64,000 nucleotides of DNA from Cladopsammia gracilis. Lineage: Eukaryota > Cnidaria > Anthozoa > Scleractinia > Dendrophylliidae. Positions 1-11,985 of this stretch are shown here, piece after piece. Within the stretch, counting starts at the first letter, position 1, and the number at the start of each line of letters is the position of its first letter. The stretch spans positions 1,137,501 to 1,201,500 of the forward strand of contig JAJGOT010000003.1 in assembly GCA_022457155.1 (NCBI GenBank), read 5' to 3'. A program made the translations under genes and the position numbers. The notes under the pieces are model-generated. The model searched no databases. It saw nothing but the letters and a program-made list of their open reading frames with translations, and was not told where the DNA came from.

Positions 1-258
1 TATTTAAAAATCTCTCCTAAATTTATTTCAATTTCACATAATGTCCTATTAACGGCTGGATTTAAGGGGGTAAATTTAGGGTTAATTTGTTGGGGAGGAG
101 AGAATCGAGGGGGAGGCGTGGGTAGAGGGAAGAGTGGAGGGGGAGGGGTGGGTGGGGGGATGATTGGAAGGTACATACATTTTCCTTTATATTTCACTTC
201 CTCGACATTTAATTCCATAATAACTATAAGTATCAGGTACCAGTAAAAAATCACTCAC

Positions 259-529
259 TGAGTTCTGGAGGATTATCGGCAGTCGTTGAACTTGAAAATC
301 TGTACGTGTTTTCTCTTGTGCCCACCAATGCTGATCTGTCTTTTCTTAGAGAAATTGGCAACACAGGCAAACCACATCTTTTTGTGCCTAAAAACCTTGA
401 GTTGTAGCTCGTATAATGTATTACACATCGTTTTCTAAGAAAATACCGGGTCCCATCTGGAACGATTAGACGACAGAGCTGAGAAACCGGACGCAAACAA
501 CGAAAGCAAGCCACCATGTTAGTCGCCAT
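259..529 (-). CDS. First coding exon of an unidentified, probably mitochondrial protein (partial gene)
   Basis: On the minus strand an ATG at 529 lies in a strong context (purine at -3, G at +4) and opens about 90 codons. The frame runs to a GTGAGT splice donor read from 258 downward; an in-frame stop follows just inside the presumed intron. The encoded N-terminus (MATNMVACFRCLRPV...) is rich in Arg, Ser and Thr, poor in acidic residues for its first 60 residues, and contains spaced arginines. This is the composition of a mitochondrial presequence. The following part (SSSTTADNPPELSE) turns polar and acidic, as after a cleavage site. The rest of the gene would lie left of the window. I do not recognise the protein. 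The 522-bp head-to-head spacing with the next gene supports a real transcription start here. Confidence 0.45.
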
Positions 530-1051
530 CTTGGAATTAGAAGTCTTCTGAGCCCGCGATACTGTGACGATGACAATATTTTGACCTTGTCGGGGTCTAG
601 GTGGGGACAAAACCAAGAGTAGTCCATTGATCGATTTTACTATTTAAGTCAGACCTGTTTTTGTGAAATTTAGATTATTCGTCTAAGATTATTAAATCTG
701 CTAGTTTTCTTTCAGTTCTGAATGTAATTTTAGCACTCTTTCCATATTTTAGAAACTTTCACCTGACCCATCCCTCCCTAAAATATTTGAATTCCTTTGC
801 GTGCGACTATTTGAAATTTTCACTTGCTGGTCATATAAAGGATTTGCTATGGCTGTTATTATTGGATGATTTTTACCCCAGATATGGACAAATCGGGTTA
901 ATTATGGTACCTTTTCTCTACAGTATTGGTTATTTTCGCACGATAAGCAAATCACATGCATTTCGTAGCCTTTACGTATGAGAATTTCAACCATTCTTCG
1001 GAAACATCGTGTCTACATGTAAATCGGGGAGATATTTGACAGAACTCCGCA
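530..1051. promoter_or_regulatory. Putative bidirectional promoter
   Basis: This 522-bp stretch separates two divergently oriented start codons (529 on minus, 1052 on plus). It carries no convincing TATA box and no recognised repeat. A shared promoter is inferred only from the head-to-head layout. Confidence 0.35.
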
Positions 1052-4000
1052 ATGGACAACAATAACAGCATCCCCTATGGAACTATTTCCTGGGACAACG
1101 AAGATTCATTTTCCCCTACGAATCAGCAAAGAGGAACACAAAGGATTCCTTCGGCAAGAAATCTCAATACATTAGGAAGCAATCAAAATGGCCTGAGATA
1201 CTCTCTTCGAGGACCGCAATTTCCACCACCACAACAAAGAAACGAAGGTGTCGGACTGTCCAGAAATTTCGATCTGGCAAATCAGCGACAGAGACAATTA
1301 CAAACTCTGCATTCAAACTTACAACAGCCAAGCACTTCAAGTTCAGCACCGTCGAGTAACATTCAATATGAAAGGTTCTTCTCTTTACGGCCTGTGTTGA
1401 ATACACCATCACACGATGTGCAAATGCAATCAAACAGTAACCCAAGCAATGAGGGAGAAACATTTCTCCCTTCATATGCTAACTCTTTGCCAGGGTCGAG
1501 TTCAAATAATCCTGGAACAACATCAGGCTTACAGTTTCCCAATTTTTCAGCCCCTGGAACTTCAATTGACAATGTTTGCAATAAAAATATAGAAATGCCA
1601 CTAGGAGAAACAGATGTAAGGTAAGTTATAAAAAATAATTATTCACTGGAATGAATGGCCATTTTTATCTCGTGAATACTGGAAGCGTTAAACGAGATAC
1701 ATGTAGTATACGGAGACAGATATGCAAATTTTCAATCACCATCATCTGTAAACCTTTTTTAATTCCCAAGTGTATAATTACATGTTTAAAGATGATTGCT
1801 GTAATTGAATAAGTAAACTTTTTTAATTGACCCCAGTGTAATTACATCATCCAATTGTCTAGACAGTCTTGTTTCACACAATGCATATTTATGTCACGAT
1901 AACATGTTTTTGTCATTTTAAATCTGTTTTACTCTTCAATTCTTTGACTTCAAACTCAGTATAAAAAATTAAAACCAATCTGTGGACTAAACCTTAGGTT
2001 GTTTCGTATTGAGGAGATGGTTCTTAGAACCGTTTGATTATACCTGCAGAGATGCATTATTTACCTGAGACAAACTTGGGGAAACACTGTTAGTTTGTTT
2101 CATAATTTATTCATCTTGAACAGTTTAACCTCCATTTGCTACCACCACCTCTTGCAAGCAACCACCTCTCCTTAGTGACCACTTTTCCAAAAATTATACC
2201 AAAACTTTTCAAGTCAGATCATTACAATGGAAGCCTTTAGTAAGTGGCCCCTCTGGTTAGTGACCATATTGACCACTTTCAATGCCAGTTGTCTGAATTT
2301 TTTTTTATTGTGTTTATCCTTTGGTTAAACACAATAAAAAAGCGACATCAAATTGCAAATTGGATGATGTACAACTCTGATAAAATGTATGATGCAGTAT
2401 CATCATATATACATGTGCAATGTAAAGATATATTTCCACACTGAAATTACAACATGTTTATATGCTACAAAGTTAAGACCCCCTGCGGTCTGACTCTAGC
2501 TAGTAAGTTTTCACGTCTTGTAAGCACCACCTTGGGTTAATCATTAAAGGGGCTTGCTAACAGTAGGTTTATTGCAATAACTCAGTCGAGTCTTTTTGAT
2601 ATTAATATTGATAAAATTGCAGACCTGTTTTCTGGGATCTCCATAAACAACAACAACAGAAAAAACATTAGGTATCAGTCTTCCTTCTCACCTAAACACT
2701 GCATTATTTTTCCAAAGGGAATAGGGTAAAAGCAAGATCTCAGTATACTAGCTATGTCAGCCCCATTTTACTGTCTGTGTATGAACAGACCCTTGCTCAG
2801 ATAGAAGAAAGTCATTATCCCAAGGCCCTTCTGTGAAGGTCGTTTTTCTGTTTGTGGGTTCTAAACGACCACATGCTATTGATCTGAAACTAGTTCACTA
2901 AATGGAACCCACAATCTGAAACCAGATTCAGATACCAATCTAAACAATCGACCCCTGGACCCAGGGGGGGGGGGGGGGTACTCTGCACATTTTTGGGTGG
3001 GGGTGTGCTGCTAGGACTCTGAGACCCTCAACCTATACTAGACCATTTTAGCTGCATTTTGTTAACCCTATTCTAGACTAAACATCAAAAAACCCTACCC
3101 TATCCTAGACCTATTCCAGACTCGCTATTTTCCATAAACGCATTCACTATCACAGTTGTTAGTTAACAGGGGTCAGTAAAAATGCTGTACTGCCCGCCGT
3201 ACCGATTTTTAAACTCCATTTGCCAGTAAACCTTGTCTAGACTAAATTCTTCACACAACTGATCAGTTTCGAGGAAAATGATACCCGATTCTAGACCAAA
3301 AATCTGAGATTACTATACCCTATCCCAGATTAAACTGCCTGAAAATCATACCCTTCACAGCGGCACATACCTATATAGCTTATATATGGGAATACCCCCC
3401 CCCCCCCCCCCCCCCCAGCGGGCTCTGGACGTGGATTGTTCAGATTGCAATCTAAGATTGATTTCTCCTTAAATTGAACGGAAAATCAAATTTGTGATTG
3501 CAGAATCTGGATTTACATACCTTAGACAGACACTTTTGTTAATTGTGAGGCAGATAGTTGTATTTGGTCCATAGGAGTTCACTTCCTGTCTTACGATGTA
3601 TCATGTTGAGGTACGTCATTAGGCCAAGTTGATTTCAGTCATCCAGAAGAAGGGTGGGGATGGGGTGGGGGGTGGGGGGAGTTTGGGCAGAGCATGAATA
3701 GGTGACAGGATAGTGAGAATGTGGGTGTTGTTTTTTGTTTTAGATTTGTTTTTGGTCTGATTTAATCTTGCATACAGATCCCACTCTAGTTTGTGCTGAA
3801 CTGTTGTAGACCTGGGTATAAATCCAAGCATTTTATTCCATTTTAATGATTACCTCATGTAAATTTGTTGTTGTTGTTGTTGGTATATGTTCTGCAATGA
3901 AAAACAAGACCATAAAATGGCCCTGTTGTGACATCTGTAAAAAACTCACTGATTGGTCTATCAGATTATATAATCATTACATCACTGATATTTTATTTTG

Positions 4001-7000
4001 CCTTTGTCATTATTTTATTCATAAAGGAGCCATGACAGATTTTGTTCCAGCAGAGCAAAACGGAAAAGTAGTGTTACTGATAACGAGGAAGGGTAAGTTA
4101 AACAATAATAAAGTTTCTTTTGCTGGGAATCCATATCCCTTGGCAACCAACAGGAGTAAAAATAGATAACTCAAATCACAACTTTGGGGTCCTATTATTT
4201 ATGGCTTTTGGGGAGCAAGGGTGGCGCAGTGGTGAGAGCACTCACCTCCCACCAATGAGGCCTGGTTTCGATTCCCGGCCCAGCGTCATATGTGGGTTGA
4301 GTTTGTTGTTGGTTCTCTCCTTGCTCCGAGAGGTTTTTCTCCGGGTACTCCAGTTTTCCCCTCTCCTCAAAAACCAACATTTCCAAATTCCAGTTAGATC
4401 TGGAAAGTGTCCACAATTAGCACTCACGTGCTAGAACTCTGACACTTAAATAAATTGATTTGATTATGACACCCAGTTCTGCCATTTTTTTTTGCTTGCA
4501 TATTATTTAGCACAGTGGCTTTGTTGGACCAGACACACCAGGGGCAGATCCAGGAAATCTATCAAGAGGGGGCCGGAGCAATTTTTATAGTGACAATATG
4601 GGCGCGCCAGCGCCCATCAGGAGCGCCGAAGGCGTGACAATCTAGGGGCAAAAGGCAAAAACGGGGGCCGCGGCCCCCTCGGCCCACCCCTAAATCCGCC
4701 CCTGCACACTCCTTTGTTTAAGCAGGTGATACAAGCATGCAAAGGGGAAGTTGTAATTAGGCATGCATTCAGTGCCTATTGTTTAGCATGTCATTTTGGT
4801 GTTCCTTCCTGTTTTTCCATGGAGCACCCATCACAAATAGAATGGAAATACCAGAAGGTTAACTGCCAACAGTGCCAAAAATCAGAATTCAAGAAAATTC
4901 CCAAATTTCATTTTATAAAATGTTGAAAAACAAATGGTACCATGCAAAAGTACTGTTGAAGAGATTTCATTTGAATGGTCACACCACAGAATTTTATCAT
5001 CAGTCTCAAACGTTAGAACCACACTACATAGGGTGGATTTAACATGCTCTGGAGTTTAAGATGGTGGGTTTGTGGGAGTTTACTAATTTGTATGGTCATC
5101 CAACCAATTTCCATTGTCAGTGAGTAACGTCTGAACTGAGATACATTTTTGCCTTTTTTGTTTTAGCCAAAGTGGTCCTTCCACTAAACAATTTTTGTCG
5201 GAGGAAAGAATGGCTGCAAGGATGCACAAATTAAGAATAAGCAACGACCACAATTACCCTGTTAATATTATGCAAAGTTTTCTGGACCAGTTTAATGCTG
5301 CAAGTCAGGCAGCTGGCAGTTCTGAAAGTCAAATTGATAATGATGATGAGGAATTTGAAAATAGCCCTGAGAGCACACAAGAAAGGTGAGCAAAACTTTG
5401 AGATTACCAAGTTTTAGTTAAGAGGAAATTACAAATTAAGTAAAACAAGAGGCTCCAAGCAGCCTATACTCATGCGCATGCGTACGGAAGTGTCATGATA
5501 TATTTTAAACATGATAAGAAGATGTCTGACATGGAGAAGAGTTATTCCTTCCATTCAGTCATCTTCCTGCAAACCATGTTGTTTACCATTGAATGTTTTG
5601 GAAATGAAGGCTGTACCACAATGAAGCCAGTGATTCTTCTAACTAACTCTTATATATACCAAACGTGAACAGTGGTAATGTAAGGAGGGTTGAAGGAGAC
5701 GCTATCGTGACACTTCAGTAATGCTATTTTACCAGAAGTGAGAGTAGCCGGAAGTCACTAAACAGGAAGTTTAAATAGCAAACTATGAACCAGAAGTGCA
5801 CAATTTAAAATATGTGTGCATAAATTTGCATGCAAAATCGTGACACAAAAAATAAAAACAAGAAAAATGGAGCCAGAACCTTCCCTCATGCTGCTTCGCG
5901 CATGAGTAATAAAATAACAGAGGAGAATCAAAATACACACAGTGTCATGCTCATAGATAATCACACAGAGTTAGAGAGTAAGACTTTCTGTATTGCAGTA
6001 CTGCTGAACCCTAAAATGTTGTTTTTTATTTGCATTTTTAGCCATTTTTGGAAGAACCTTTTTCCTTTCCCTCAAAAAATAACTTAAGGATATATGATGA
6101 GAACTATTTGTTAGAAAGAGTTATTACCTCACAGGGGTGAAAAATAAATCCATCAATCAGGAATTTCCCATAATAAAAAAAATATTATTAGTTTGTCACT
6201 TTTATATGGTTGCACCCATCCCCCAGGGCAGCTCCTTATATGCAACAGGTCTATGGTCTTTCAATTGTTGGTATGGGTGCACAGGCCGGCACACACCACT
6301 GATACGTATATACCTGGTCTTACCCCGGTGTCTGACATTTGCAGACCGCAGACTGCAGATTGCAGACCGCAGACTGCAGACTGCAGACCGCAGACTGCAG
6401 ACTGCAGACTGCAGACTGCAGACTGCAGACTAAACATTCTAACGACAGTGACGTCATCAACAATATTTCCCGCGTAAAATCAAGTCAGCCTCGTTCCCAA
6501 GATTATTTACTCTTCCTCGTGTGGAACCATAATGGCGTCCGATTCCAGGTATGATTTGTTGGATCTTGGATTTTTTGGGTATTATTGCAGCATACACACA
6601 CCTCGCGAAAAGAACACAATTACGCAGGTACAATTTATTACTTATTACATTATGATTATTTGAGTATTATAAGTAGCCGCATTGATGTTCGGTGTTCCTG
6701 ACTTTATCTACACCTACAACGAAAATAACGGGGCGTTCGATTGGGAAATCTGGATTTTGATTTTGAAATCCGGATTTCAAAATCGAAATCCGGATTTCGG
6801 ATTTCCATTGTTCATGGAAATCCGTCGCGGAGAAGGATTTCGGTAATTGGAAATCCGTTTTTGGATTTTTCGTTTTTTTTTGGGGGGGGGGGGGGGAAAT
6901 CGAACGCACCCTAAATATTTACGCTTGGCTAAGCACGTCAGAAATCGAGGGATAGATCAAATTTCAGTGATGATAACAATCACGGTTCATTTTACATTAT

Positions 7001-10000
7001 TTATATTTGGCCGGGAGCGATTATCATTGATCCGTCTGCAATTTTCCCAAAACTCTTGTCTCTGGCGATAAATGAACTTCATTTAAACCTCTTTGAACCG
7101 GAAGGAAAATTTATTTACAAATCAAATAAACGTGTTCAACATGGGCCAGACTTTGCGACGCGAACATGGTTGCTATTTTTGGCGAGAAGTTATTTAGCGA
7201 ATTTAGCGATCTCACGGAAAATTGTTCGTTAACTTAAAATTAGCCAAGAATGTTTGACGCTAACTAACTGCTAAGTTCTGTTTTCGTAAACAGGTAAATT
7301 AGGTTCTAGCTAAAAATAGAATCCCAAATTCTCAAAACGGGCAAATAAACATAAGCTTAATTTTAGAACAAAACACTAACAATCTTGCACAGCGAGCCAT
7401 AAAATGATCCAGAATTCAAAACAATCCTTACAATACTTTAACGATAACACTGACCAGTTGAGCTGTGCATCACTTTCCCAGGGTCATATTTATAGCAAAG
7501 TTTTTGACAAGAAACAACTGAGAAGGATATCTTCAAGATCACGTTTCTAAAGTCATTCACCCGTAAAAACTACCATCAAAAACAAGAATTCCTCTATCTC
7601 ACGGAAACTGTTAATAACAAATGCTGCTACCTGTATTGCATGCTAGAGTCGTTACCTACTAGGGCATATTTTCCTTTATAAATGAAATACCACTGTTTGT
7701 CATCGGCCCAAGCGATGAATTGCAGCTGAAAATGGGTTTCTCAGGCGCCCTGGGTCAAGTGTATCATCGTGTATCGACGTGTAGTTAGATTCGGTGGACT
7801 GTTTCCACATAGTAAGTACGGTGAAGAATTTCTGGTCATTCCTAAAATTCCATCGACAAATTGCAATACAAGTATGTCCATTTCCAGACCGTATTTTAAT
7901 AGATGTACCAACATTCGCTTCTATTAATTCCCGCGCCGCTCAAAGATAAACACCGCCGGGACAACACCTTTACACGTGTTCAATAACACACGGAACTTTT
8001 CTCATTAAAGGACTACTTAGACACGTACTAGTTAGCTTCACCATCCTCTCTTGTTAGCTTACATTAACTTGAAGAAGAACAACAAATCTTACCTGGAGTC
8101 GGACGCCATAACGGTTCCACACGAGGAAGAGAAAATAATCTTGGGAACGAGGCTGACTTGATTTTACGCGGGAAATATTGTTGATGACGTAACTGTCGTT
8201 AGAGTCTGCAGTCTGCGGTCTGCAGTCTGCAGTCTGCAGTCTGCAGTCTGCAGTCTGCAGTCTGCAGTCTGCAAATGTCAGACACCGGTCTTACCCTGAT
8301 TTCTCCTTTGAATATTGCTACATGTTCAAACATAACTTGGTCATGAGAATAAAGGAAATGATCACCAAAGACAATTTAATGTTTAAACAACTTCTCCCAA
8401 CAAGTACTATGAGAGATAAATGGGGAGCAGTGAGGAGAATTTGAATGTTGATATACATGTATACAAACTTATAGTCATATAATATCAGCAAAACCTTGTC
8501 ATGAAACTTCCATGGCGTCATGATCATATACATTTACTCTACTGATAATCATAGTATATATCAACCCAGTCATAATCATAGTAGATATCAACTCCACATC
8601 GGCCTGTGGCTGCCTTTTTACTTTTAGACCTTTCAGTAAAGTATGTATTATGTATGTATGTATTTATGTATGTACCCAGATGATTGCAGTGTTTGTTTTT
8701 CTTATTCCTTGACTGTTTCTGTTTTCTACAGGCAAGACAACCTGCCAGTTTTTGTTGTACACCCTGAAGTAAAAGATGCTATGAATGAAAGTCGGGCTAA
8801 CTCAATCATTCCTGAAGCTATCGTTAAGCAGTTGTAAGTTCACTTTCTTTACACTTTTCTTATCTATTCAGACAAACACTTTTATGTCCAAGGCTCAAAA
8901 GGTCAATTTTTAAATTAATTCTAACTTGGACCTGGTCCGAGAGTACTTGATTTGATAGAGCTCTAAATCTTCTTATGAGCAGGTAGGAAAATGATTTTTT
9001 AGTTTATGCTACATGTATATGCCAAAGTCTGTTGAAATAGTTAACAGTGTTGAAATAAAGTGATTTAAAGTGAAATAAAGTGCTACATGTATATGCCAAA
9101 GTCTGTTGAAATAGTTAACAGTGTTGAAAAGTGATTTGGTTGGCCATATTGAAATTGGTTTAGACTGCAGGCATCTAAACTTATGATTTCTAAACTAATG
9201 ATTTACCATAGAAGCAAGCCATGTCTAGCAGTTATTCCCTGGAAAAGTCCTGAAGACAGGTTGAGCCTTTCAACAGAGAGCAAACCAAATCACCAGGTAT
9301 ATTCCACAGTGTAATAATAATATTTTCAGAAATTAAGCTAAATTTATAATTTTTTTACTTTGTTTTTGTGACAATAATTAAGGAGACATGTTGTGTTGTT
9401 CTTACTTTTGAGTCTGTTGATGAAATCCTACAGCCTGACTATTCAAATAAAACCTCTTTGGTAGTACTTTTGCGTGGTACCATTTGTTTTTCAATATTTT
9501 ACAAAATAAAATTGAGGATTTTTCTTAAATTTTGTTATTTGGCACTCTTGGTCATTAAATTAAATATGTGGTTCCATAAAAGAGGTGTGGGGCTTAAAAG
9601 TTACAGTTTTAAGAGAAAGTGAAGCTTTATTGGAATTTCCAGTGGATGCAGGGTCCACACTGAAAAACCTTTTGTGTGAGGGTTATGGATATTTTCTGGA
9701 ACAACACTGCACAACCTCTTGCTGTTTATATGTGACATTGTAAGTGGATAATGCTAAACATTATCCATTCAATGTTTTTAGGACAAGAATGAAAATGACC
9801 GTAGTGGCAGCAGCAGTACAAGCAGCAGTAGCAGTAGCTCGTGCATCAGTCTTATCATGGAAAGCTGTCCTGAAGGAGACCAGTTTCAAGACAAAGGGTA
9901 AAATAACACAAACTTTTAAAGAAGCAGTGCCTAAGAAATACAGTGGAATCCTGCCTAACGACCAGCTCGTTAATACAGCCACCTCTTCATTATGGCCACT

Positions 10001-10642
10001 TTTTTAACCTGAAGAAAACTAACATGAGACCAACCTCGTAAATACAGCCACCCCGATAATACAGCTAAATTTTGGTGGCCCAGTGATGGCGGAGTTAACA
10101 AGGTTCCACTAGTTGTTAAGCAACTTGATCAATGCTACAAATCACTAGTCTATAGCTACAGTCGTATGACAAATGTGAAGAATAAGTATTTCTTGGTTCA
10201 TTTAGTGCCAGTTCACATTTCCAGTGAAAAATAGACCTCAGCTTGGACAAAATAGAGAACTATTCAACCTTAAGTTAATAATTTAATAAACTAAACTGTT
10301 CTTTAAAATAATTCATTTCAAGACCATTCACCTTATCTGTGCCCTCCATTTGAATTCAGCTTATAGTTTAGGATTCATCACCTTCCTTGATTCCATGCAT
10401 TTGCTATACTTATCTCTTACGTTAATTAATCCTCACTTAATTTGATGTTTTTCTTCAATTTTGATTCCGACTACCTGCTTATAATAATGCAAGGGGGTAA
10501 TAATAAATTATTTTTCTGTGTTAGATACTGTTAAATATACTGTTAATGAATAAGAGAATGTTTTGTTGACAGGGTTCACCATGTTGAAATTGTTGGTGAA
10601 TGCAGCATGTTTAGTTTGGACAATGACGAGATGGAGCAATGA
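1052..10642 (+). CDS. HCFC1R1: HCFC1R1 (HPIP)-like host cell factor C1 regulator, seven coding exons
   Basis: Exons read from splice sites and phase: 1052-1620, 4051-4092, 5167-5385, 8732-8833, 9212-9296, 9782-9897 and 10573-10642. They sum to 1203 nt, or 400 residues plus TGA. Exon 2 has alternative in-frame acceptors: AG at 4038, and a NAGNAG pair giving starts at 4051 or 4054. Residues 1-189 are a low-complexity Ser/Asn/Gln/Pro tail absent from the short vertebrate protein. The recognisable core is K-Q-F-L-S-E-E-R-M-A at about 211-220, then D-H-N-Y at 231-234, the [DE]HxY motif by which proteins bind the HCF-1 kelch domain. A conserved I-I-P-E-A-I-V-K-Q-L follows at 302-311, and the tail is acidic (D-N-D-E-M-E-Q). 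Vertebrate HCFC1R1 has the same order: RKQFLSEE, NDHPY, LIPEAL, DIMEL. Family role: modulating HCF-1 localisation. Orthology is inferred from these motifs. Confidence 0.8.
2120..2540. repeat. Degenerate repeat-like stretch in intron 1
   Basis: The stretch repeats short ACCACC/AGTGACCAC phrases (taccaccacctc, gcaaccacctct, tagtgaccac) and ends with a related inverted phrase near 2520. It resembles the internal part of the pogo-like MITE at 9939-10111. No clean termini were found. Confidence 0.25.
2961..3420. repeat. MITE-like element bounded by poly(G) and poly(C)
   Basis: It starts with CCA plus a run of 15 G (2964-2978) and ends with a run of 22 C (3395-3416) plus AG, so its ends are inverted complements. 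The interior carries repeated short phrases such as CTAGAC and ACCCTA. A fragment like its right end (cacatacctata) recurs around 26850-26950. It lies in intron 1 of the HCFC1R1-like gene. Confidence 0.6.
4219..4466 (+). mobile_element. tRNA-derived SINE
   Basis: The head is tRNA-like, with an A-box (TGGCGCAGTGG, 4222-4232) and a B-box (GGTTTCGATTC, 4264-4274) at normal pol III spacing. An unrelated body of about 170 bp follows, then an A/T-rich tail with short ATTGATTTGATT repeats. It lies in intron 2 of the HCFC1R1-like gene. Confidence 0.75.
4539..4704. mobile_element. Short MITE with CAGGGGC termini
   Basis: The left end CAGGGGCAGATCCAGG mirrors the right end CCTAAATCCGCCCCTG. The same terminal family recurs at 13901-14069. 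The CAGGGGC ends suggest the hAT superfamily, but no clear 8-bp target duplication was found. Confidence 0.65.
6326..8287. mobile_element. 1.96 kb Mutator-like non-autonomous element with heptamer arrays in its inverted ends
   Basis: It is flanked on both sides by GTCTTACCC (6317-6325 and 8288-8296), a 9-bp target duplication typical of the Mutator/MULE group. Both ends begin CGGTGTCTGAC, then hold an array of CTGCAGA-type heptamers (left about 6340-6430, right about 8207-8273). About 130 bp more of inverted repeat follows, including the phrase ATGGCGTCCGA...CCAGGTA. No transposase gene is visible inside. It sits in intron 3 of the HCFC1R1-like gene and carries a second MITE at 6730-6911. Confidence 0.8.
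6730..6911. mobile_element. Small palindromic MITE nested in the larger element
   Basis: The ends GGGGCGTTCGATT and AATCGAACGCACCC are inverted. The interior is repeated GGATTT/AAATCC phrases and a run of about 12 G near 6886-6897. It lies wholly within the element at 6326-8287. Confidence 0.6.
9007..9130. repeat. Tandem duplication of about 74 bp in intron 4
   Basis: The segment starting TGCTACATGTATATGCC at 9007 recurs at 9081 with near identity through AGTTAACAGTGTTGAAA. Confidence 0.8.
9939..10111. mobile_element. Pogo/Tc1-mariner-like MITE in intron 6
   Basis: It opens TACAGTGGAATCCTG and closes CAAGGTTCCACTAG. This is the CAGTGGAACCT-type inverted terminus of pogo/Tigger-like elements, with TA at the left edge. 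Internal ACAGCCACC phrases are repeated. It begins about 40 bp after the exon 6 donor. Confidence 0.5.
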
Positions 10643-10829
10643 CAAGATTTTTATAACTTATATTTTGTTGAGTTTCTGCAAACAGTGCTAGTGAAAAAAG
10701 GATGAAAATTATACTTGTTTTTCAACAATCTGATAAAGACAGTTTAATATATTTGTTGTCAATTCAGGAACTCGTATTAAGTTTCTGTTTGAACTTATTT
10801 GTTTATACGTTTCTCTCACTCAAAAAACA

Positions 10830-10835
10830 AATAAA
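10830..10835 (+). terminator. Poly(A) signal of the HCFC1R1-like gene
   Basis: AATAAA lies 188 nt after the TGA stop, in an A-rich stretch followed by T/GT-rich sequence. It is the first canonical hexamer downstream that I noticed. Confidence 0.5.
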
Positions 10836-10859
10836 AAATCTGAATATCACAGAGAATGT

Positions 10860-11660
10860 CTTCAGTTTTCTTTGTTGAAATAATATTTATGTACATCCCT
10901 ATTCCCAGCTGTCTGGTTGCATACCCATTTTGTTGGATTGATATGAATGAAGAAAATGTCTACATTGTCCATATTATAACCTGATGCAGAAATCTGAGAG
11001 ATATTTTCTTCCCAAAAATAATCCCTCTTGTATTTGCATTAGGATGTTTAAGCACAAAACTCTGTATGCTATTCCCTATTTCAACATTTTAAAACCTTAA
11101 AGGTTTGGAAAAACATACGCTTTATTACAGCCGCAAACTGTGTTCTTCCAGCAAAAGAAACTCTCGGGTATAAGGCAAAACATTTGGATTGTTAATCTAA
11201 CATACTGTTCTACATCTACATTTATTGAGTTGATAAAATCTTGTAAGATTTTGATCCTGGACATCCTTTGAAAATTGGCCAGCTTCACACACTGTTGGTT
11301 TAACTCCGCAATTTGAAAAATGTTCATCACTTGATCAAATTTTTGTTGTCCTCAAGTCGGCTACAAGATCGGTAACATTGAAAATGCTAAGAATGAATTT
11401 GAAGTCTCACTTGCTTATTTATGATGCCTTCAAATAATATATTTCTTGAACTAAACGGTGTTACTTTAACAGGAAAAACTGCTTTTGTAGAAAATGTATT
11501 ATCTGAGCACATTTGAGGCAACTGCAAGTTGAAATTCAATCATTGCAAGTTCGACGTTACATCACATAACCGGATCAGTCAACAAAATTCAAACTGCAGG
11601 GTGAAACCAGTGTTGCGTGAAGGAGGCTGATTTTGAGGCCATTCTAAAGGATGTTTGGGA
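10860..11660. other. Intergenic stretch with no supported gene
   Basis: AT-rich DNA between the convergent HCFC1R1-like and MZT2-like genes. A short minus-strand open frame at 11097-11330 shows no family I recognise. No repeat with clear ends was found. Confidence 0.5.
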
Positions 11661-11985
11661 TCAATAGTCCCGCGGGGGTACTATCATATAAAAATGATAG
11701 GGGTGCTCGTCGTACCTTTTAGGGGTCAAAATTTGCAGATTGGTACTGCTTTGGATACTTAAATCTAAAATGACCACCGTTAGAATTATCGCGGTACCTT
11801 TTAGGGTATGAGGCGAAAAAATATGACAGAATATGTGTTGTTTTAGAATTGGTACCTCTTAGGGGTAAAAATTATTTTGAGCCACGCCCATCAAACGAGA
11901 TTCTGGTACCTTTTAGGGTGTTTTTCGAAAATTTCCGACAAGCACCCCCATCATACTATTGACCCCGGGGGTCAATAGTATGACA
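11661..11985. repeat. MITE with four spaced GGTACCTTTTAGGG-type motifs
   Basis: The ends TCAATAGTCCCGCGGGGG and CCCCGGGGGTCAATAGT are inverted, as are the subterminal parts (GGGGTGCTCGTCG versus CGACAAGCACCCCC). The interior holds four near copies of GGTACCTTTTAGGG. A related, opposite-oriented copy lies at 30040-30324. Confidence 0.65.

Noticed and set aside
787..981. Small plus-strand open frame before the HCFC1R1-like start
   Set aside because: No homology, poor start context, lies in the presumed promoter/5' UTR.
6335..6435. CRISPR-like regular repeats (CTGCAGA)n
   Set aside because: Contiguous heptamers without spacers, mirrored at the other end of a transposon in an animal genome.
11097..11330. 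77-residue minus-strand open frame downstream of MZT2
   Set aside because: Some protein-like look and an AATAAA nearby, but no family match, no clear partner exon and no conservation evidence.
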